A stretch of 64,000 nucleotides of DNA from Streptomyces griseoviridis (GCA_014649155.1 BMSM01000001.1:620001-684000); one strand, 5' to 3'. Positions 9,276-18,379 are shown, counted from the stretch's first letter. Numbers and translations are program-made. The notes: generated by a model from the sequence alone, not told the origin.

Positions 9276-9323
9276 GGCGAGGGCCCCGCACGGCACCGGA
9301 GGTGACCGTGCGGGGCCCTCGCC
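9276..9323. terminator. 18-bp perfect hairpin between convergent RND and nadA genes
   Basis: Arms 9276-9293 and 9306-9323 pair perfectly over 18 bp around a 12-nt loop. It lies 13 nt after the RND stop and 27 nt after the nadA stop on the other strand, so it can serve both. No U-tract follows. Confidence 0.8.
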
Positions 9324-9350
9324 ATGAGAGGCGGCGGGCGGGCGCGCCCT

Positions 9351-10535
9351 TTACGGCAGCGCCAGCATCCGCTCCAGCGCCAGCTTCGCGAACGCCTCCG
9401 TCTCCTTGTCGACCTCGATCCGGTTGACCAGGGTCCCCTCGGCCAGGGACTCCAGCGCCCACACCAGATGCGGCAGGTCGATCCGGTTCATGGTCGAGCA
9501 GAAGCAGACCGTCCTGTCGAGGAAGACGATCTCCTTCCCCTCGGGGGCGAAACGGTTCGCCAGCCGTCGTACGAGGTTCAGCTCCGTCCCGATGGCCCAC
9601 TTGGACCCGGCCGGCGCCGCCTCCAGCGCCTTGATGATGTACTCGGTCGACCCGACGTGATCCGCCGCCGCGACGACCTCGTGCCGGCACTCGGGGTGCA
9701 CGAGCACGTTGACGCCGGGGATGCGGGCGCGCACGTCCTCCACCGACTCCAGGCTGAACCGCCCGTGCACCGAGCAGTGCCCGCGCCACAGGATCATCTT
9801 CGCGTCCCGCAGCTGCCCGGCGGTCAGCCCGCCGTTCGGCTTGTGCGGGTTGTAGACGACGCAGTCCTCCAGGGACATGCCCAGGTCACGGACGGCGGTG
9901 TTCCGCCCGAGGTGCTGGTCGGGCAGGAACAGGACCTTCTCGCCCTGTTCGAACGCCCAGTTCAGCGCGCGCTCGGCGTTGGACGACGTACAGATCGTCC
10001 CGCCGTGCTTGCCGGTGAACGCCTTGATGTCGGCGGAGGAGTTCATGTACGACACCGGCACGACCTGCTCGGCGACGCCCGCCTCGGTCAGCACGTCCCA
10101 GCACTCGGCGACCTGCTCGGCCGTGGCCATGTCGGCCATCGAGCACCCGGCGGCGAGGTCGGGCAGCACGACCTTCTGGTCGTCCGAGGTCAGGATGTCC
10201 GCGGACTCCGCCATGAAGTGCACACCGCAGAACACGATGTACTCGGCCTCCGGGCGCGCGGCGGCGTCCCGGGCCAGCTTGAAGGAGTCACCCGTGACAT
10301 CGGCGAACTGGATGACCTCGTCGCGCTGGTAGTGGTGACCGAGCACGAAGACCTTGTCCCCGAGCTTCTCCTTGGCCGCGCGGGCGCGGGCGACCAGGTC
10401 GGGGTCGGAGGGCGAGGGCAGGTCGCCCGGGCACTCCACGCCGCGCTCGCTCCTCGGGTCGGCCTCGCGGCCGAGCAGCAGCAGGGCGAGAGGCGTCGGC
10501 TGAACGTCGAGCTCCTGGGCTTGGGCGGTGGTCAC
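9351..10535 (-). CDS. nadA: Quinolinate synthase NadA (4Fe-4S)
   Basis: 394 residues. Condenses iminoaspartate with dihydroxyacetone phosphate to quinolinate in NAD synthesis. The cluster cysteines are visible in IVFCGVHFMAES, DLAAGCSMADM, VHPECRHEV and TVCFCSTMN; substrate-site motifs VLGHHYQRDEVIQFAD and TCTSS-type TICTSSNAERAL are present. I chose GTG 10535, 8 nt after GAAAGGG, over an in-frame GTG at 10544 that lies too close to that site. No nadB or nadC follows in the window, so the gene is solitary. Two palindromes bracket its likely promoter. Confidence 0.95.
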   Translation of the reverse strand: MTTAQAQELDVQPTPLALLLLGREADPRSERGVECPGDLPSPSDPDLVARARAAKEKLGDKVFVLGHHYQRDEVIQFADVTGDSFKLARDAAARPEAEYIVFCGVHFMAESADILTSDDQKVVLPDLAAGCSMADMATAEQVAECWDVLTEAGVAEQVVPVSYMNSSADIKAFTGKHGGTICTSSNAERALNWAFEQGEKVLFLPDQHLGRNTAVRDLGMSLEDCVVYNPHKPNGGLTAGQLRDAKMILWRGHCSVHGRFSLESVEDVRARIPGVNVLVHPECRHEVVAAADHVGSTEYIIKALEAAPAGSKWAIGTELNLVRRLANRFAPEGKEIVFLDRTVCFCSTMNRIDLPHLVWALESLAEGTLVNRIEVDKETEAFAKLALERMLALP

Positions 10536-10557
10536 GACACGCACCCTTTCTACTTTT

Positions 10558-10570
10558 CGTCTAATTGACG
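10558..10570. promoter_or_regulatory. Operator-like palindrome 1 upstream of nadA
   Basis: CGTCTAATTGACG has perfect 4-bp arms (CGTC/GACG) around TAATT. It sits between the candidate -10 and the nadA start. With the second copy it shares the pattern CGTC-N5-GACG, and both contain TTGACG. Resembles the GTCA/TGAC-type half-sites I associate with NrtR/NdnR-family NAD regulators; that match is from memory. Confidence 0.5.
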
Positions 10571-10576
10571 CTATCC

Positions 10577-10582
10577 ATCATA
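10577..10582 (-). promoter_or_regulatory. Candidate -10 box (TATGAT) of nadA
   Basis: On the minus strand TATGAT matches TANNNT and lies 42 nt before the nadA start. It falls between the two palindromes, so a bound repressor would block the core promoter. No clear -35 is seen. Confidence 0.45.
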
Positions 10583-10591
10583 TCCGCTTCA

Positions 10592-10604
10592 CGTCAGTTT
10601 GACG
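10592..10604. promoter_or_regulatory. Operator-like palindrome 2 upstream of nadA
   Basis: CGTCAGTTTGACG has perfect 5-bp arms (CGTCA/TGACG) around GTT. Its centre is 34 bp from that of palindrome 1, close to three helical turns, and it would cover the -35 region. Confidence 0.5.
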
Positions 10605-10827
10605 ATGCCGATTGTGTCGGTGTGACGTGAATCCCGAAGCCGGAGCCGCGGCCGGACCGGAGCCCCCGAAGCCGGGTGCCGGAGCCGCTGTTCGCGTTCC
10701 GGGCCGTGTGCGAGCATGAAGGGACGACCCGAGGGGAGATGCCTCGGGTCCGGCCCGGAATGAATCCGGGGTCCCGTCGGTTGGAACCGTCGGCAAGCAG
10801 TCTCCGTACAACCCGGGAGAGATGTAG

Positions 10828-11184
10828 ATGTCCGTATCGGACGAGACCACCACCGTCACCGACGGCATCGTCCTGACCGACGCCGCCGCGGCCAAGGTCA
10901 AGGCCCTGCTCGACCAGGAAGGCCGTGACGATCTGGCGCTCCGCGTCGCCGTCCAGCCCGGCGGCTGCTCCGGCCTGCGCTACCAGCTCTTCTTCGACGA
11001 GCGGTCCCTCGACGGCGACGTCGTCAAGGACTTCGGCGGCGTGAAGGTCACCACCGACCGGATGAGCGCCCCGTACCTGGGCGGTGCCACCATCGACTTC
11101 GTCGACACCATCGAGAAGCAGGGCTTCACGATCGACAACCCGAACGCGACCGGTTCCTGCGCCTGCGGCGACTCCTTCAGCTGA
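10828..11184 (+). CDS. erpA: ErpA/HesB-type iron-sulfur cluster carrier
   Basis: 118 residues, A-type carrier that delivers Fe-S clusters to apo-enzymes. The three family cysteines are present: PGGCSGLRY (about 49) and the C-terminal GSCACGDSFS pair. Start ATG 10828 is preceded by GGGAGAGA. In mycobacteria the homologue (Rv2204c) likewise lies near adenosine kinase and cytochrome oxidase genes. The 291-nt gap to nadA holds the nadA control region and this gene's leader. The neighbouring NadA is itself an Fe-S enzyme, though the two genes are divergent. Confidence 0.93.
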   Translation: MSVSDETTTVTDGIVLTDAAAAKVKALLDQEGRDDLALRVAVQPGGCSGLRYQLFFDERSLDGDVVKDFGGVKVTTDRMSAPYLGGATIDFVDTIEKQGFTIDNPNATGSCACGDSFS

Positions 11185-11199
11185 GCCGCGGCCGGCCTG

Positions 11200-11243
11200 A
11201 CGAGGGCGGCGGCCCGGGACTCCTCCCGGGCCGCCGCCCTCGT
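11200..11243. terminator. 20-bp perfect hairpin between erpA and a convergent gene
   Basis: Arms 11200-11219 and 11224-11243 pair perfectly around the loop CTCC, 15 nt after the erpA stop. It can act on both strands. No U-tract. Confidence 0.8.
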
Positions 11244-11270
11244 ACGTGACCGGCCGCCGCCCGCGTCACC

Positions 11271-12665
11271 TCACCGGCCGCCGTCCGGCGCCGGCAGCCG
11301 TGCGCCGTCCCTGGCGAGCGGGACCCGCTCGCCGTCCGAGCCGACCACGGCCCGCCCGCCCAGCGGCTCGTCCAGCCGCACGGGCAGTTCGTACTCCTTG
11401 GCGATCAGGACGCACACCCGCTCCGGGTCGGACCTCTCGGTCACGGTGACCGTCACCTTCCCGGACCCCTCCCGCGCCCGCGCGTCGTACGCCGCGCACA
11501 CCCCGCCGGTGAAGCGCACGGTCAGCTCGGTGCCCTCGGCGGTGTACCCGGTCACCGCCACGTCCCGCTCCGCGCGCTCACCGGACGGCCGGGGCGAGGC
11601 AGCCGTCAGATACGCGGGGTCGACCGCCGGATACGCCACCCTGACCGCGTCCGCCGCCCCCGGCTCCCGCACGTCGAACAGCCAGGACGGCACCAGCGCG
11701 TCCCGCCCGTCCACCGGCCGCGCGGCCAGCCCGAACACCGCCCGCTCGACGGTGGCCGCCGCCCGGCCGGACCCCGCCCCGCACGCCCCCGCCCCGCCCT
11801 CCAGCGGTACGGCGCTGGCGCAGCCGCCCGGCACCGCCGGCGCCCGCTCCAGCCGGGCGAGGGTCCGCTCCGCGTCCAGCACGGGATACGTCTCCCCCTT
11901 CACCGGGGCCGAGACCCGCCCGCTGCCGCCGACCACCTCACCGCCCGCGCCGACGATCACCCCGGTCGTCCAGCCGTCCGTGGGCAGCCCCCCGATCTCC
12001 GGCTCGGCGTTGACGGCCCGGCGCGCGCCCAGCACCTGGCCGGCGTCCAGATCGGCGCGGTGCTGTCCCACCGCGGCCAGGACCGGCGCCGCCGCCTTCT
12101 CCGCCGCCGCCTCGCTCACCGGACCGGTGTCCGCCGGGGCGTTCGCGCAGACGGTGTCCTTCCTCCCGCAGTCGTCGCCGGTCGCCGCGGACCGCTGGAA
12201 CGTCCAGTTCCCCGGCGCCTCGCGCGCCACCCGCAGCACCGGACCCGACCCGTCCGCCGCCGTCCCGACCGTCCAGGAGGCGCCCCGGACCACCGGTTCC
12301 CCGTCCAGGCCGAGCGCCACGGCCAGCCGCCGCACCTGCTCCTCGGTGACCCGGCCCGCGGCCCGGTACACGGGGGCCGCGTCCGGCCCGTCCGGCAGCG
12401 GTCCCGCGGTCCGGTAGGCGGTGGCGCCGTCGGCGGCGGGGGAGTCCAGGGCCAGCGGCGGGGGAGTGGCACCGGAGGACGTACGGCCGTCGGAGCCGCC
12501 GGACGCGGTCACCGCGAGATACGCCCCACCGCCCCCGGCCAGCAGCACGGCCGCCGCGACCGCGGCGGTCAGCACCCCGCGGCGCCGGTGCCGTGCCCCA
12601 CGGGTCCCGTCGCTCCCGGTGCCGTCGTGGCCGGTGCCGTCATGGTCGGGTCGCTCGTTGTTCAC
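11271..12665 (-). CDS. Secreted or membrane-anchored protein of unknown function
   Basis: 464 residues. A charged cytoplasmic tail with a GHDGTGSDGTRGARHRR stretch leads to one membrane helix at about 32-52 (GVLTAAVAAAVLLAGGG); the rest is predicted outside the cell. The extracellular part has paired cysteines (DDCGRKDTVC; GGCASAVPL with GACGAG; GGVCAAYD with ERVCVLI) that could form disulfides. I do not recognise a catalytic motif. It lies 82 nt after a 61-codon gene on the same strand, and the pair may be an operon. Composition fits its neighbours. A lipoprotein or anti-sigma-like role cannot be supported. Confidence 0.8.
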   Translation of the reverse strand: MNNERPDHDGTGHDGTGSDGTRGARHRRRGVLTAAVAAAVLLAGGGGAYLAVTASGGSDGRTSSGATPPPLALDSPAADGATAYRTAGPLPDGPDAAPVYRAAGRVTEEQVRRLAVALGLDGEPVVRGASWTVGTAADGSGPVLRVAREAPGNWTFQRSAATGDDCGRKDTVCANAPADTGPVSEAAAEKAAAPVLAAVGQHRADLDAGQVLGARRAVNAEPEIGGLPTDGWTTGVIVGAGGEVVGGSGRVSAPVKGETYPVLDAERTLARLERAPAVPGGCASAVPLEGGAGACGAGSGRAAATVERAVFGLAARPVDGRDALVPSWLFDVREPGAADAVRVAYPAVDPAYLTAASPRPSGERAERDVAVTGYTAEGTELTVRFTGGVCAAYDARAREGSGKVTVTVTERSDPERVCVLIAKEYELPVRLDEPLGGRAVVGSDGERVPLARDGARLPAPDGGR

Positions 12666-12747
12666 CGCATCGCTCCTTCGGCCGCCGCCGGGACGCCGAT
12701 GGGACGCGGCACGGCGGACTCCGGTTCCCCGGCATCCGCCGGACGGC

Positions 12748-12933
12748 TCAGTCGCCGTACTCCGCCATCGCCTCCAGCAGCCGCGCCGACGCCGGGGGCA
12801 CGGACACCCCGTGGATCAGCGACGGCGGCACCGGCCGGACGGCGACCCGCTCGGCGGGCGGCCAGTGCGGCGCCATCCGGGCGCAGTCGCCCCGCAGCGC
12901 GGCCAGGTCCTCACGCTCTTCGGTGTTCGTCAT
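12748..12933 (-). CDS. Small hypothetical protein, 61 residues
   Basis: Starts MTNTEEREDLAALRGDCARM and ends LLEAMAEYGD. No signal peptide, no membrane segment, one cysteine. Acidic ends with a Pro-rich middle (PPAERVAVRPVPPS). Codon use shows the G/C third-position bias of real genes here, and it lies directly before the 464-residue secreted protein on the same strand. No family is recognised. It could be a small partner of that protein; it could also be a spurious frame. Confidence 0.5.
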   Translation of the reverse strand: MTNTEEREDLAALRGDCARMAPHWPPAERVAVRPVPPSLIHGVSVPPASARLLEAMAEYGD

Positions 12934-13066
12934 GACGGCACCGTAAGCACGTCCGAAGCCGCGAAGAAAGATCTACTATCGGGTAGTTCCGGCTGCTTCA
13001 ACGGCGTCCCGGCGACCGGGTAGCGTGAACCGTCAACCCACCTCCCCTCAGGAGAGAGTTCACGCC

Positions 13067-14041
13067 GTGCGCATCGCAGTCACCGGCTCCATCGCCACCG
13101 ACCACCTCATGACCTTCCCCGGCCGCTTCGCCGACCAGCTCGTCGCGGACCAGTTGCACACGGTCTCGCTCTCCTTCCTGGTCGACAAGCTCGACGTCCG
13201 CCGGGGCGGCGTCGGCGCGAACATCGCCTTCGGCATGGGCCAGCTCGGCACCCGCCCGATCCTGGTCGGCGCGGCCGGCCCGGACTTCGACGAGTACCGC
13301 GCCTGGCTGGACCGGCACGGCGTCGACACCGAGTCCGTGCGCATCTCCGAGACGCTGCACACCGCCCGTTTCGTATGCACCACCGACGCCGACCACAACC
13401 AGATCGGCTCCTTCTACACCGGCGCGATGAGCGAGGCCCGCCTCATCGAGCTGAAGACCGTCGCCGACCGGGTCGGCGGCCTCGACCTGGTCTCCATCGG
13501 CGCCGACGACCCCGAGGCGATGCTCCGCCACACCGAGGAGTGCCGCGCCCGGGACATCCCGTTCGCCGCCGACTTCTCCCAGCAGATCGCCCGGATGAAC
13601 GGCGACGAGATCCGGATACTGCTCGACGGGGCGACGTACCTCTTCTCCAACGAGTACGAGAAGGGCCTCATCGAGTCCAAGACCGGCTGGAGCGACGAGG
13701 AGATCCTCGGCCGGGTCGGCCACCGGGTGACCACCCTCGGCGCGCGCGGCGTCCGCATCGAGCGGGCCGGCGAGCCGGTCATCGAGGTCGGCGTCCCCGA
13801 CGAGGAGCGCAAGGCCGACCCGACGGGCGTCGGCGACGCGTTCCGGGCCGGGTTCCTGTCCGGCCTCGCCTGGGGCGTCGGCCTGGAGCGGGCCGCCCAG
13901 GTCGGCTGCATGCTGGCGACGCTCGTCATCGAGACGGTGGGGACGCAGGAGTACCAGCTGCGGCGGGGCCACTTCATGGAGCGCTTCACCAAGGCCTACG
14001 GGGACACCGCCGCGGCGGAGGTCCAGGGGCACCTGGGGTAG
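13067..14041 (+). CDS. adoK: Adenosine kinase, PfkB family
   Basis: 324 residues. Ribokinase-fold kinase that phosphorylates adenosine to AMP in purine salvage. It opens RIAVTGSIATDHLMTFPGRF and contains SLSFLVDKLDVRRGGVGAN, FSQQIARMNGDEIR and the anion-hole/catalytic-base motif DPTGVGDAFRAGF (about 270). This closely follows what I remember of M. tuberculosis AdoK (Rv2202c), which also sits near ctaC and an ErpA gene. I chose GTG 13067, preceded by GGAGAGA, over an in-frame GTG 42 nt upstream. It converges on the desulfurase fusion with a 12-nt gap. Confidence 0.92.
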   Translation: MRIAVTGSIATDHLMTFPGRFADQLVADQLHTVSLSFLVDKLDVRRGGVGANIAFGMGQLGTRPILVGAAGPDFDEYRAWLDRHGVDTESVRISETLHTARFVCTTDADHNQIGSFYTGAMSEARLIELKTVADRVGGLDLVSIGADDPEAMLRHTEECRARDIPFAADFSQQIARMNGDEIRILLDGATYLFSNEYEKGLIESKTGWSDEEILGRVGHRVTTLGARGVRIERAGEPVIEVGVPDEERKADPTGVGDAFRAGFLSGLAWGVGLERAAQVGCMLATLVIETVGTQEYQLRRGHFMERFTKAYGDTAAAEVQGHLG

Positions 14042-14053
14042 CCCCGGGGGCCT

Positions 14054-15430
14054 TCATCTGATCCGGCGGACCACGTAGGCGGTCCCCTTCTCCGCCGGTT
14101 CCTCCCCCACGTACTCCTGTTCCCGCATCGCGCACCACGCCGGGATGTCCAGGCGGGCGGCCTCGTCGTCCGCCAGGACCCGTACCGTGCCGCCGACCGG
14201 GACGTCGCCGATCACCTTGGCCAGCTCGATGACCGGGACCGGGCACAGCTTGCCCACCGCGTCCACCACCAGCGCGTCCCCCTCGGTCACGGTGGCCGGT
14301 GCGGGCGCCCCCAGCTTCGCCCGCACCCCCGCCACCGCCCCCGGCAGCACCTCCAGGAACCGCTCCACGTCCGCCTCCGCCGCCCCGAACGGCAGCGACA
14401 CCCGGACGTTGCCCTCGCTGAGCACGCCCATCGCCCTCAGCACATGACTCGGCGTCAGCGTGCTGCTCGTGCAGGACGACCCGGAGGAGACCGAGAAGCC
14501 CGCGCGGTCCAGCTCGTGCAGCAGGGTCTCCCCGTCGACATAGAGACAGGAGAAGGTGACGATCCCGGGCAGCCGCCGCACCGGGTCGCCGACCACCTCC
14601 ACGTCCGGCACCAGCTCCGGCAGCCGCGCCCGGAGGCGGTCCGTCAGCTCCCGCAGCCGCGCCGCCTCCCGCGCCGCCTCGGCGCGGACCGCCCGCAGCG
14701 ACGCCACCGCGGCCACGATCGCCGGGATGTTCTCGAACCCGGCGGCCCGCCCCGCCTCCCGCTCGTCGGCCGGCCCCGCCACCGCGAACCGCACGCCCTT
14801 GCGCACCACCAGCAGCCCGACCCCCGCCGGCCCGCCCCACTTGTGCGCGCTGCCCGTCAGCAGCGACCACTCCCCGTCCACCGGCCCCCACGCCAGCGAC
14901 TGGGCCGCGTCCACCAGCAGCGGCACCCCGGCCGCCCGGCACACCTCGGCCACCCGGGCCACCGGCTGCTCGGTGCCCACCTCGTGGTTGGCCGACTGGA
15001 GGCACGCCAGCGCGGTGCCGTCCCGCAGTGCGGCGCCGAACGCCCCGGGATCGACCGCGCCGGTACGGTCCACGGGCACCTCGGTGACCGTGCCGCCCTC
15101 CCGCGCGTGCGCCTCACCCGCGTGGAGCACCGAGGAGTGTTCGACCGCTGACACGACCAGGTGACGCCCGGCCCGCCGCCGCCCGGCCAACGCCCCCGCC
15201 ACACCCGTGTGCACGGCCCGTGTCCCGGACGCCGTGAACACCACCTCGTCCGCCCGGCACCCCACCGCCTCCGCGGCCGCCTCCCGCGCCGCGTCCAGCA
15301 GCATCCGCGCCCGCCGCCCTTCCCGGTACAACCGCGAAGGATCGGCCCACCCCTCGTCCAAGGAGGCCAACAACGCCTGACGCGCCACAGGATGAAGGGG
15401 AGCGGCGGAGGCCGCGTCGAAGTAGGACAT
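14054..15430 (-). CDS. Cysteine desulfurase fused to a TusA sulfur-carrier domain
   Basis: 458 residues in two parts. Residues 1-370 are a class V PLP desulfurase (IscS/NifS type): HHS-like VEHSS, PLP Lys in GSAHKWGGP (about 200), and the active-site Cys loop SVSSGSSCTSS (about 325). Residues 385-458 are a TusA/SirA domain with the sulfur-accepting Cys in KLCPVPVIELAKVIG and the family segment DIPAWCAMREQE. The fusion would pass persulfide sulfur directly from the enzyme to its carrier. It is divergent from ctaC, 259 nt away. No IscU or ThiS gene is adjacent. Role in Fe-S, tRNA thiolation or cofactor sulfuration is open. Confidence 0.92.
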   Translation of the reverse strand: MSYFDAASAAPLHPVARQALLASLDEGWADPSRLYREGRRARMLLDAAREAAAEAVGCRADEVVFTASGTRAVHTGVAGALAGRRRAGRHLVVSAVEHSSVLHAGEAHAREGGTVTEVPVDRTGAVDPGAFGAALRDGTALACLQSANHEVGTEQPVARVAEVCRAAGVPLLVDAAQSLAWGPVDGEWSLLTGSAHKWGGPAGVGLLVVRKGVRFAVAGPADEREAGRAAGFENIPAIVAAVASLRAVRAEAAREAARLRELTDRLRARLPELVPDVEVVGDPVRRLPGIVTFSCLYVDGETLLHELDRAGFSVSSGSSCTSSTLTPSHVLRAMGVLSEGNVRVSLPFGAAEADVERFLEVLPGAVAGVRAKLGAPAPATVTEGDALVVDAVGKLCPVPVIELAKVIGDVPVGGTVRVLADDEAARLDIPAWCAMREQEYVGEEPAEKGTAYVVRRIR

Positions 15431-15469
15431 ACGGCAACGCTAGACGCAGGCTCACCCGGACGCCCGAAA

Positions 15470-15516
15470 GGGGCGCGGGGAACTGCGCGAACGATCACGA
15501 CGCGTCCCGCGCCCGC
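15470..15516. repeat. Dispersed Streptomyces intergenic repeat, copy 1
   Basis: Begins GGGGCGCGGGGAACTGCGCG and runs into a C-rich tail. Two related copies occur at 20242 and 48834, always between genes. I know this sequence type as common in Streptomyces intergenic DNA; its function is not established. Confidence 0.65.
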
Positions 15517-15581
15517 CAAACCAGCGAACCACCCCCCTCACTAGGCACCCCTCCCCGCGAACCCCCGGAGGGCGTCGGCTA

Positions 15582-15610
15582 GGGTTTGGTCCGCATAAAC
15601 ATCCAAACCC
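15582..15610. repeat. Inverted repeat in the ctaC upstream region
   Basis: Perfect 8-bp arms GGGTTTGG (15582-15589) and CCAAACCC (15603-15610) flank a 13-nt AT-rich spacer. It lies about 80 nt before the ctaC start and could be an operator or a leader hairpin. Confidence 0.6.
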
Positions 15611-15689
15611 CTGCCCGACGCAGGGCGGCGACCGACCAGCGAGAAGGCCGCAGCCGACAGCGCGGGCGAGACTCTCGGGAAGGCGCTAC

Positions 15690-16649
15690 GTGAGTCCCAA
15701 CGGCTCCGACCGCTCGCCGCGGCGCCCGATGCGGCGGAAGCTGCTGCAGGCACTGACCGCGGGCCTGGTCCTGGCGACCGCCACCGGTTGCACATGGGAG
15801 GACTTCCCCCGCCTTGGTATGCCCACCCCCACCACGGAAGAGGCTCCGCGGATCCTCTCCCTCTGGCAGGGTTCCTGGGCTGCCGCGCTCGCCGTCGGCG
15901 TGCTGGTGTGGGGCCTGATCCTGTGGAGTGCTTTCTTCCACCGGCGCAGCCGCACCAAGGTCGAGGTACCTCCGCAGACCCGGTACAACATGCCCATCGA
16001 GGCGTTGTACACCGTGGTTCCGCTCGTCATCGTCTCGGTGCTCTTCTACTTCACCGCCCGCGACGAGTCCGAACTGCTCAAGCTCGACAAGAAGCCCGCC
16101 GTCACCGTCAACGTGGTCGGCTTCCAGTGGAGCTGGTGCTTCAACTACGTCGAGAGCGTCGACGGTTCCACCGGTGACGCCAAGACGGCCAAGGAACTGG
16201 ACGCGATCCCGGACCGCTACAAGGACCAGTTCCCGGCGAACGCCGGCGGTGTCTACGACTGCGGCACCCCGGGCACCCGCAACGAGCAGACGAACAACCC
16301 CGGCCCCACCCTGTGGCTGCCCGAGGGCCAGCGCGTCCGCTTCGTCCTGACCTCCCGCGATGTCATCCACTCCTTCTGGGTGGTGCCGTTCCTGATGAAG
16401 CAGGACGTCATCCCGGGCCACACCAACGCCTTCGAGGTGACCCCCAACAAGGAGGGCACCTTCCTGGGCAAGTGCGCCGAGCTCTGCGGCGTCGACCACT
16501 CCCGGATGCTGTTCAACGTCAAGGTCGTCTCCCAGGAGCGCTACGAGCAGCACCTGAAGGACCTCGTCAAGAAGGGGCAGACCGGTTACGTGCCCGCGGG
16601 CATCGCCCAGACGGACCACGAGAAGAACCGGGAGACGAACAACCTGTGA
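15690..16649 (+). CDS. ctaC: Cytochrome c oxidase subunit II, aa3 type
   Basis: 319 residues. Carries the CuA centre that takes electrons from the bound diheme cytochrome c. A lipoprotein-type signal ends at ATATGC (about residue 34). Two membrane helices follow (about 62-85 and 105-128). The CuA ligands are visible: His in VIHSFWVV, then [20 protein letters not shown] is the aromatic electron-entry segment. An insert at about 155-195 between strands is typical of actinobacterial CtaC. Starts at GTG 15690 and overlaps ctaD by GTGA. Upstream lies a 29-bp dyad. Confidence 0.97.
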   Translation: MSPNGSDRSPRRPMRRKLLQALTAGLVLATATGCTWEDFPRLGMPTPTTEEAPRILSLWQGSWAAALAVGVLVWGLILWSAFFHRRSRTKVEVPPQTRYNMPIEALYTVVPLVIVSVLFYFTARDESELLKLDKKPAVTVNVVGFQWSWCFNYVESVDGSTGDAKTAKELDAIPDRYKDQFPANAGGVYDCGTPGTRNEQTNNPGPTLWLPEGQRVRFVLTSRDVIHSFWVVPFLMKQDVIPGHTNAFEVTPNKEGTFLGKCAELCGVDHSRMLFNVKVVSQERYEQHLKDLVKKGQTGYVPAGIAQTDHEKNRETNNL

Positions 16650-18379
16650 GCATCCTCAACGAACCCCAGGGTGCCGCGGCAGGGTCCCACTACGCGGACG
16701 AGCTGCCGGTGCGGCGCCAGCGGCGCGGCGAAGTCGTCGTCAAGTGGCTGACCACCACGGACCACAAGACGATCGGCACGCTGTACCTGGCCACGTCCTT
16801 CGCGTTCTTCTGCATCGGCGGCGTCATGGCGCTGCTCATGCGCGCCGAGCTGGCCCGTCCGGGCCTGCAGATCGTGTCGAACGAGCAGTTCAACCAGGCG
16901 TTCACGATGCACGGCACGATCATGCTGCTGATGTTCGCGACGCCGCTGTTCTCCGGTTTCGCGAACTGGATCATGCCGCTGCAGATCGGCGCGCCCGACG
17001 TGGCGTTCCCGCGGCTGAACATGTTCGCCTACTGGCTTTACCTCTTCGGCTCGCTGATCGCGGTGGCCGGCTTCCTCACCCCGCAGGGCGCGGCCGACTT
17101 CGGCTGGTTCGCGTACTCCCCGCTGTCCGACGCGGTGCACTCGCCCGGCATCGGCGGCGACCTGTGGATCATGGGTCTGGCCTTCTCCGGCTTCGGCACG
17201 ATCCTCGGCTCGGTCAACTTCATCACCACGATCATCTGCATGCGCGCGCCGGGCATGACCATGTTCCGCATGCCGATCTTCACCTGGAACGTGCTGCTGA
17301 CCGGTGTCCTGGTCCTGCTCGCCTTCCCGGTGCTGGCCGCGGCCCTGTTCGCCCTGGAGGCGGACCGCAAGTTCGGTGCCCATGTCTTCGACGCGGCCAA
17401 TGGCGGCGCGTTGCTGTGGCAACACCTGTTCTGGTTCTTCGGGCATCCAGAGGTGTACATCATCGCGTTGCCGTTCTTCGGCATCGTCAGTGAGATCATC
17501 CCGGTCTTCTCCCGCAAGCCGATCTTCGGCTACATGGGCCTGATCGGCGCCACGATCGCCATCGCCGGTCTGTCGGTCACGGTGTGGGCGCACCACATGT
17601 ACGTCACCGGTGGCGTGCTGCTCCCGTTCTTCTCCTTCATGACCTTCCTGATCGCGGTTCCGACCGGTGTGAAGTTCTTCAACTGGGTCGGCACCATGTG
17701 GAAGGGCTCACTGTCCTTCGAGACCCCGATGCTGTGGTCGACCGGCTTCCTGATCACCTTCCTCTTCGGTGGTCTGACCGGTGTCCTCCTCGCGGCCCCG
17801 CCGCTGGACTTCCACGTCTCGGACTCGTACTTCGTGGTGGCCCACTTCCACTACGTGGTGTTCGGCACCGTCGTCTTCGCGATGTTCGCCGGCTTCCACT
17901 TCTGGTGGCCGAAGTGGACCGGCAAGATGCTGGACGAGCGCCTCGGCAAGATCACCTTCTGGACGCTGTTCATCGGCTTCCACGGCACCTTCCTGGTCCA
18001 GCACTGGCTGGGCGCCGAGGGCATGCCGCGCCGGTACGCCGACTACCTGGCGGCCGACGGCTTCACCGCCCTGAACACGGTCTCGACGATCAGCTCGTTC
18101 CTGCTCGGCATGTCGATCCTGCCGTTCTTCTACAACGTCTGGAAGACCGCCAAGTACGGCAAGCCCGTCGAGGTGGACGACCCGTGGGGCTACGGCCGTT
18201 CCCTGGAGTGGGCGACTTCCTGCCCGCCGCCGCGGCACAACTTCCTCACGCTGCCGCGCATCCGCTCCGAATCCCCGGCCTTCGACCTGCACCACCCGGA
18301 GATCTCCGCGCTCGACGCGCTGGAGAACACCGGCCACGGTGACAAGGCCCTCGCTGGCGGCAAGGAGGCCGGCAAGTGA
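16646..18379 (+). CDS. ctaD: Cytochrome c oxidase subunit I, aa3 type
   Basis: 577 residues, 12 membrane helices. Catalytic heme-copper subunit reducing O2 and pumping protons. Heme a and a3 and CuB ligands are seen in [27 protein letters not shown] and [10 protein letters not shown]. The GTG start at 16646 overlaps the ctaC stop (GTGA), and the stop overlaps the ctaF start in the same way, so the three are translationally coupled. A longer frame upstream runs through ctaC in another reading frame and is not coding. Length and motifs are normal. Confidence 0.98.
   Translation: MSILNEPQGAAAGSHYADELPVRRQRRGEVVVKWLTTTDHKTIGTLYLATSFAFFCIGGVMALLMRAELARPGLQIVSNEQFNQAFTMHGTIMLLMFATPLFSGFANWIMPLQIGAPDVAFPRLNMFAYWLYLFGSLIAVAGFLTPQGAADFGWFAYSPLSDAVHSPGIGGDLWIMGLAFSGFGTILGSVNFITTIICMRAPGMTMFRMPIFTWNVLLTGVLVLLAFPVLAAALFALEADRKFGAHVFDAANGGALLWQHLFWFFGHPEVYIIALPFFGIVSEIIPVFSRKPIFGYMGLIGATIAIAGLSVTVWAHHMYVTGGVLLPFFSFMTFLIAVPTGVKFFNWVGTMWKGSLSFETPMLWSTGFLITFLFGGLTGVLLAAPPLDFHVSDSYFVVAHFHYVVFGTVVFAMFAGFHFWWPKWTGKMLDERLGKITFWTLFIGFHGTFLVQHWLGAEGMPRRYADYLAADGFTALNTVSTISSFLLGMSILPFFYNVWKTAKYGKPVEVDDPWGYGRSLEWATSCPPPRHNFLTLPRIRSESPAFDLHHPEISALDALENTGHGDKALAGGKEAGK

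Noticed and set aside
5945..9325. 1126-codon open frame antisense to the RND transporter
   Set aside because: Translation is Asp/Gly/Arg-rich without structure; the plus strand encodes a complete RND pump.
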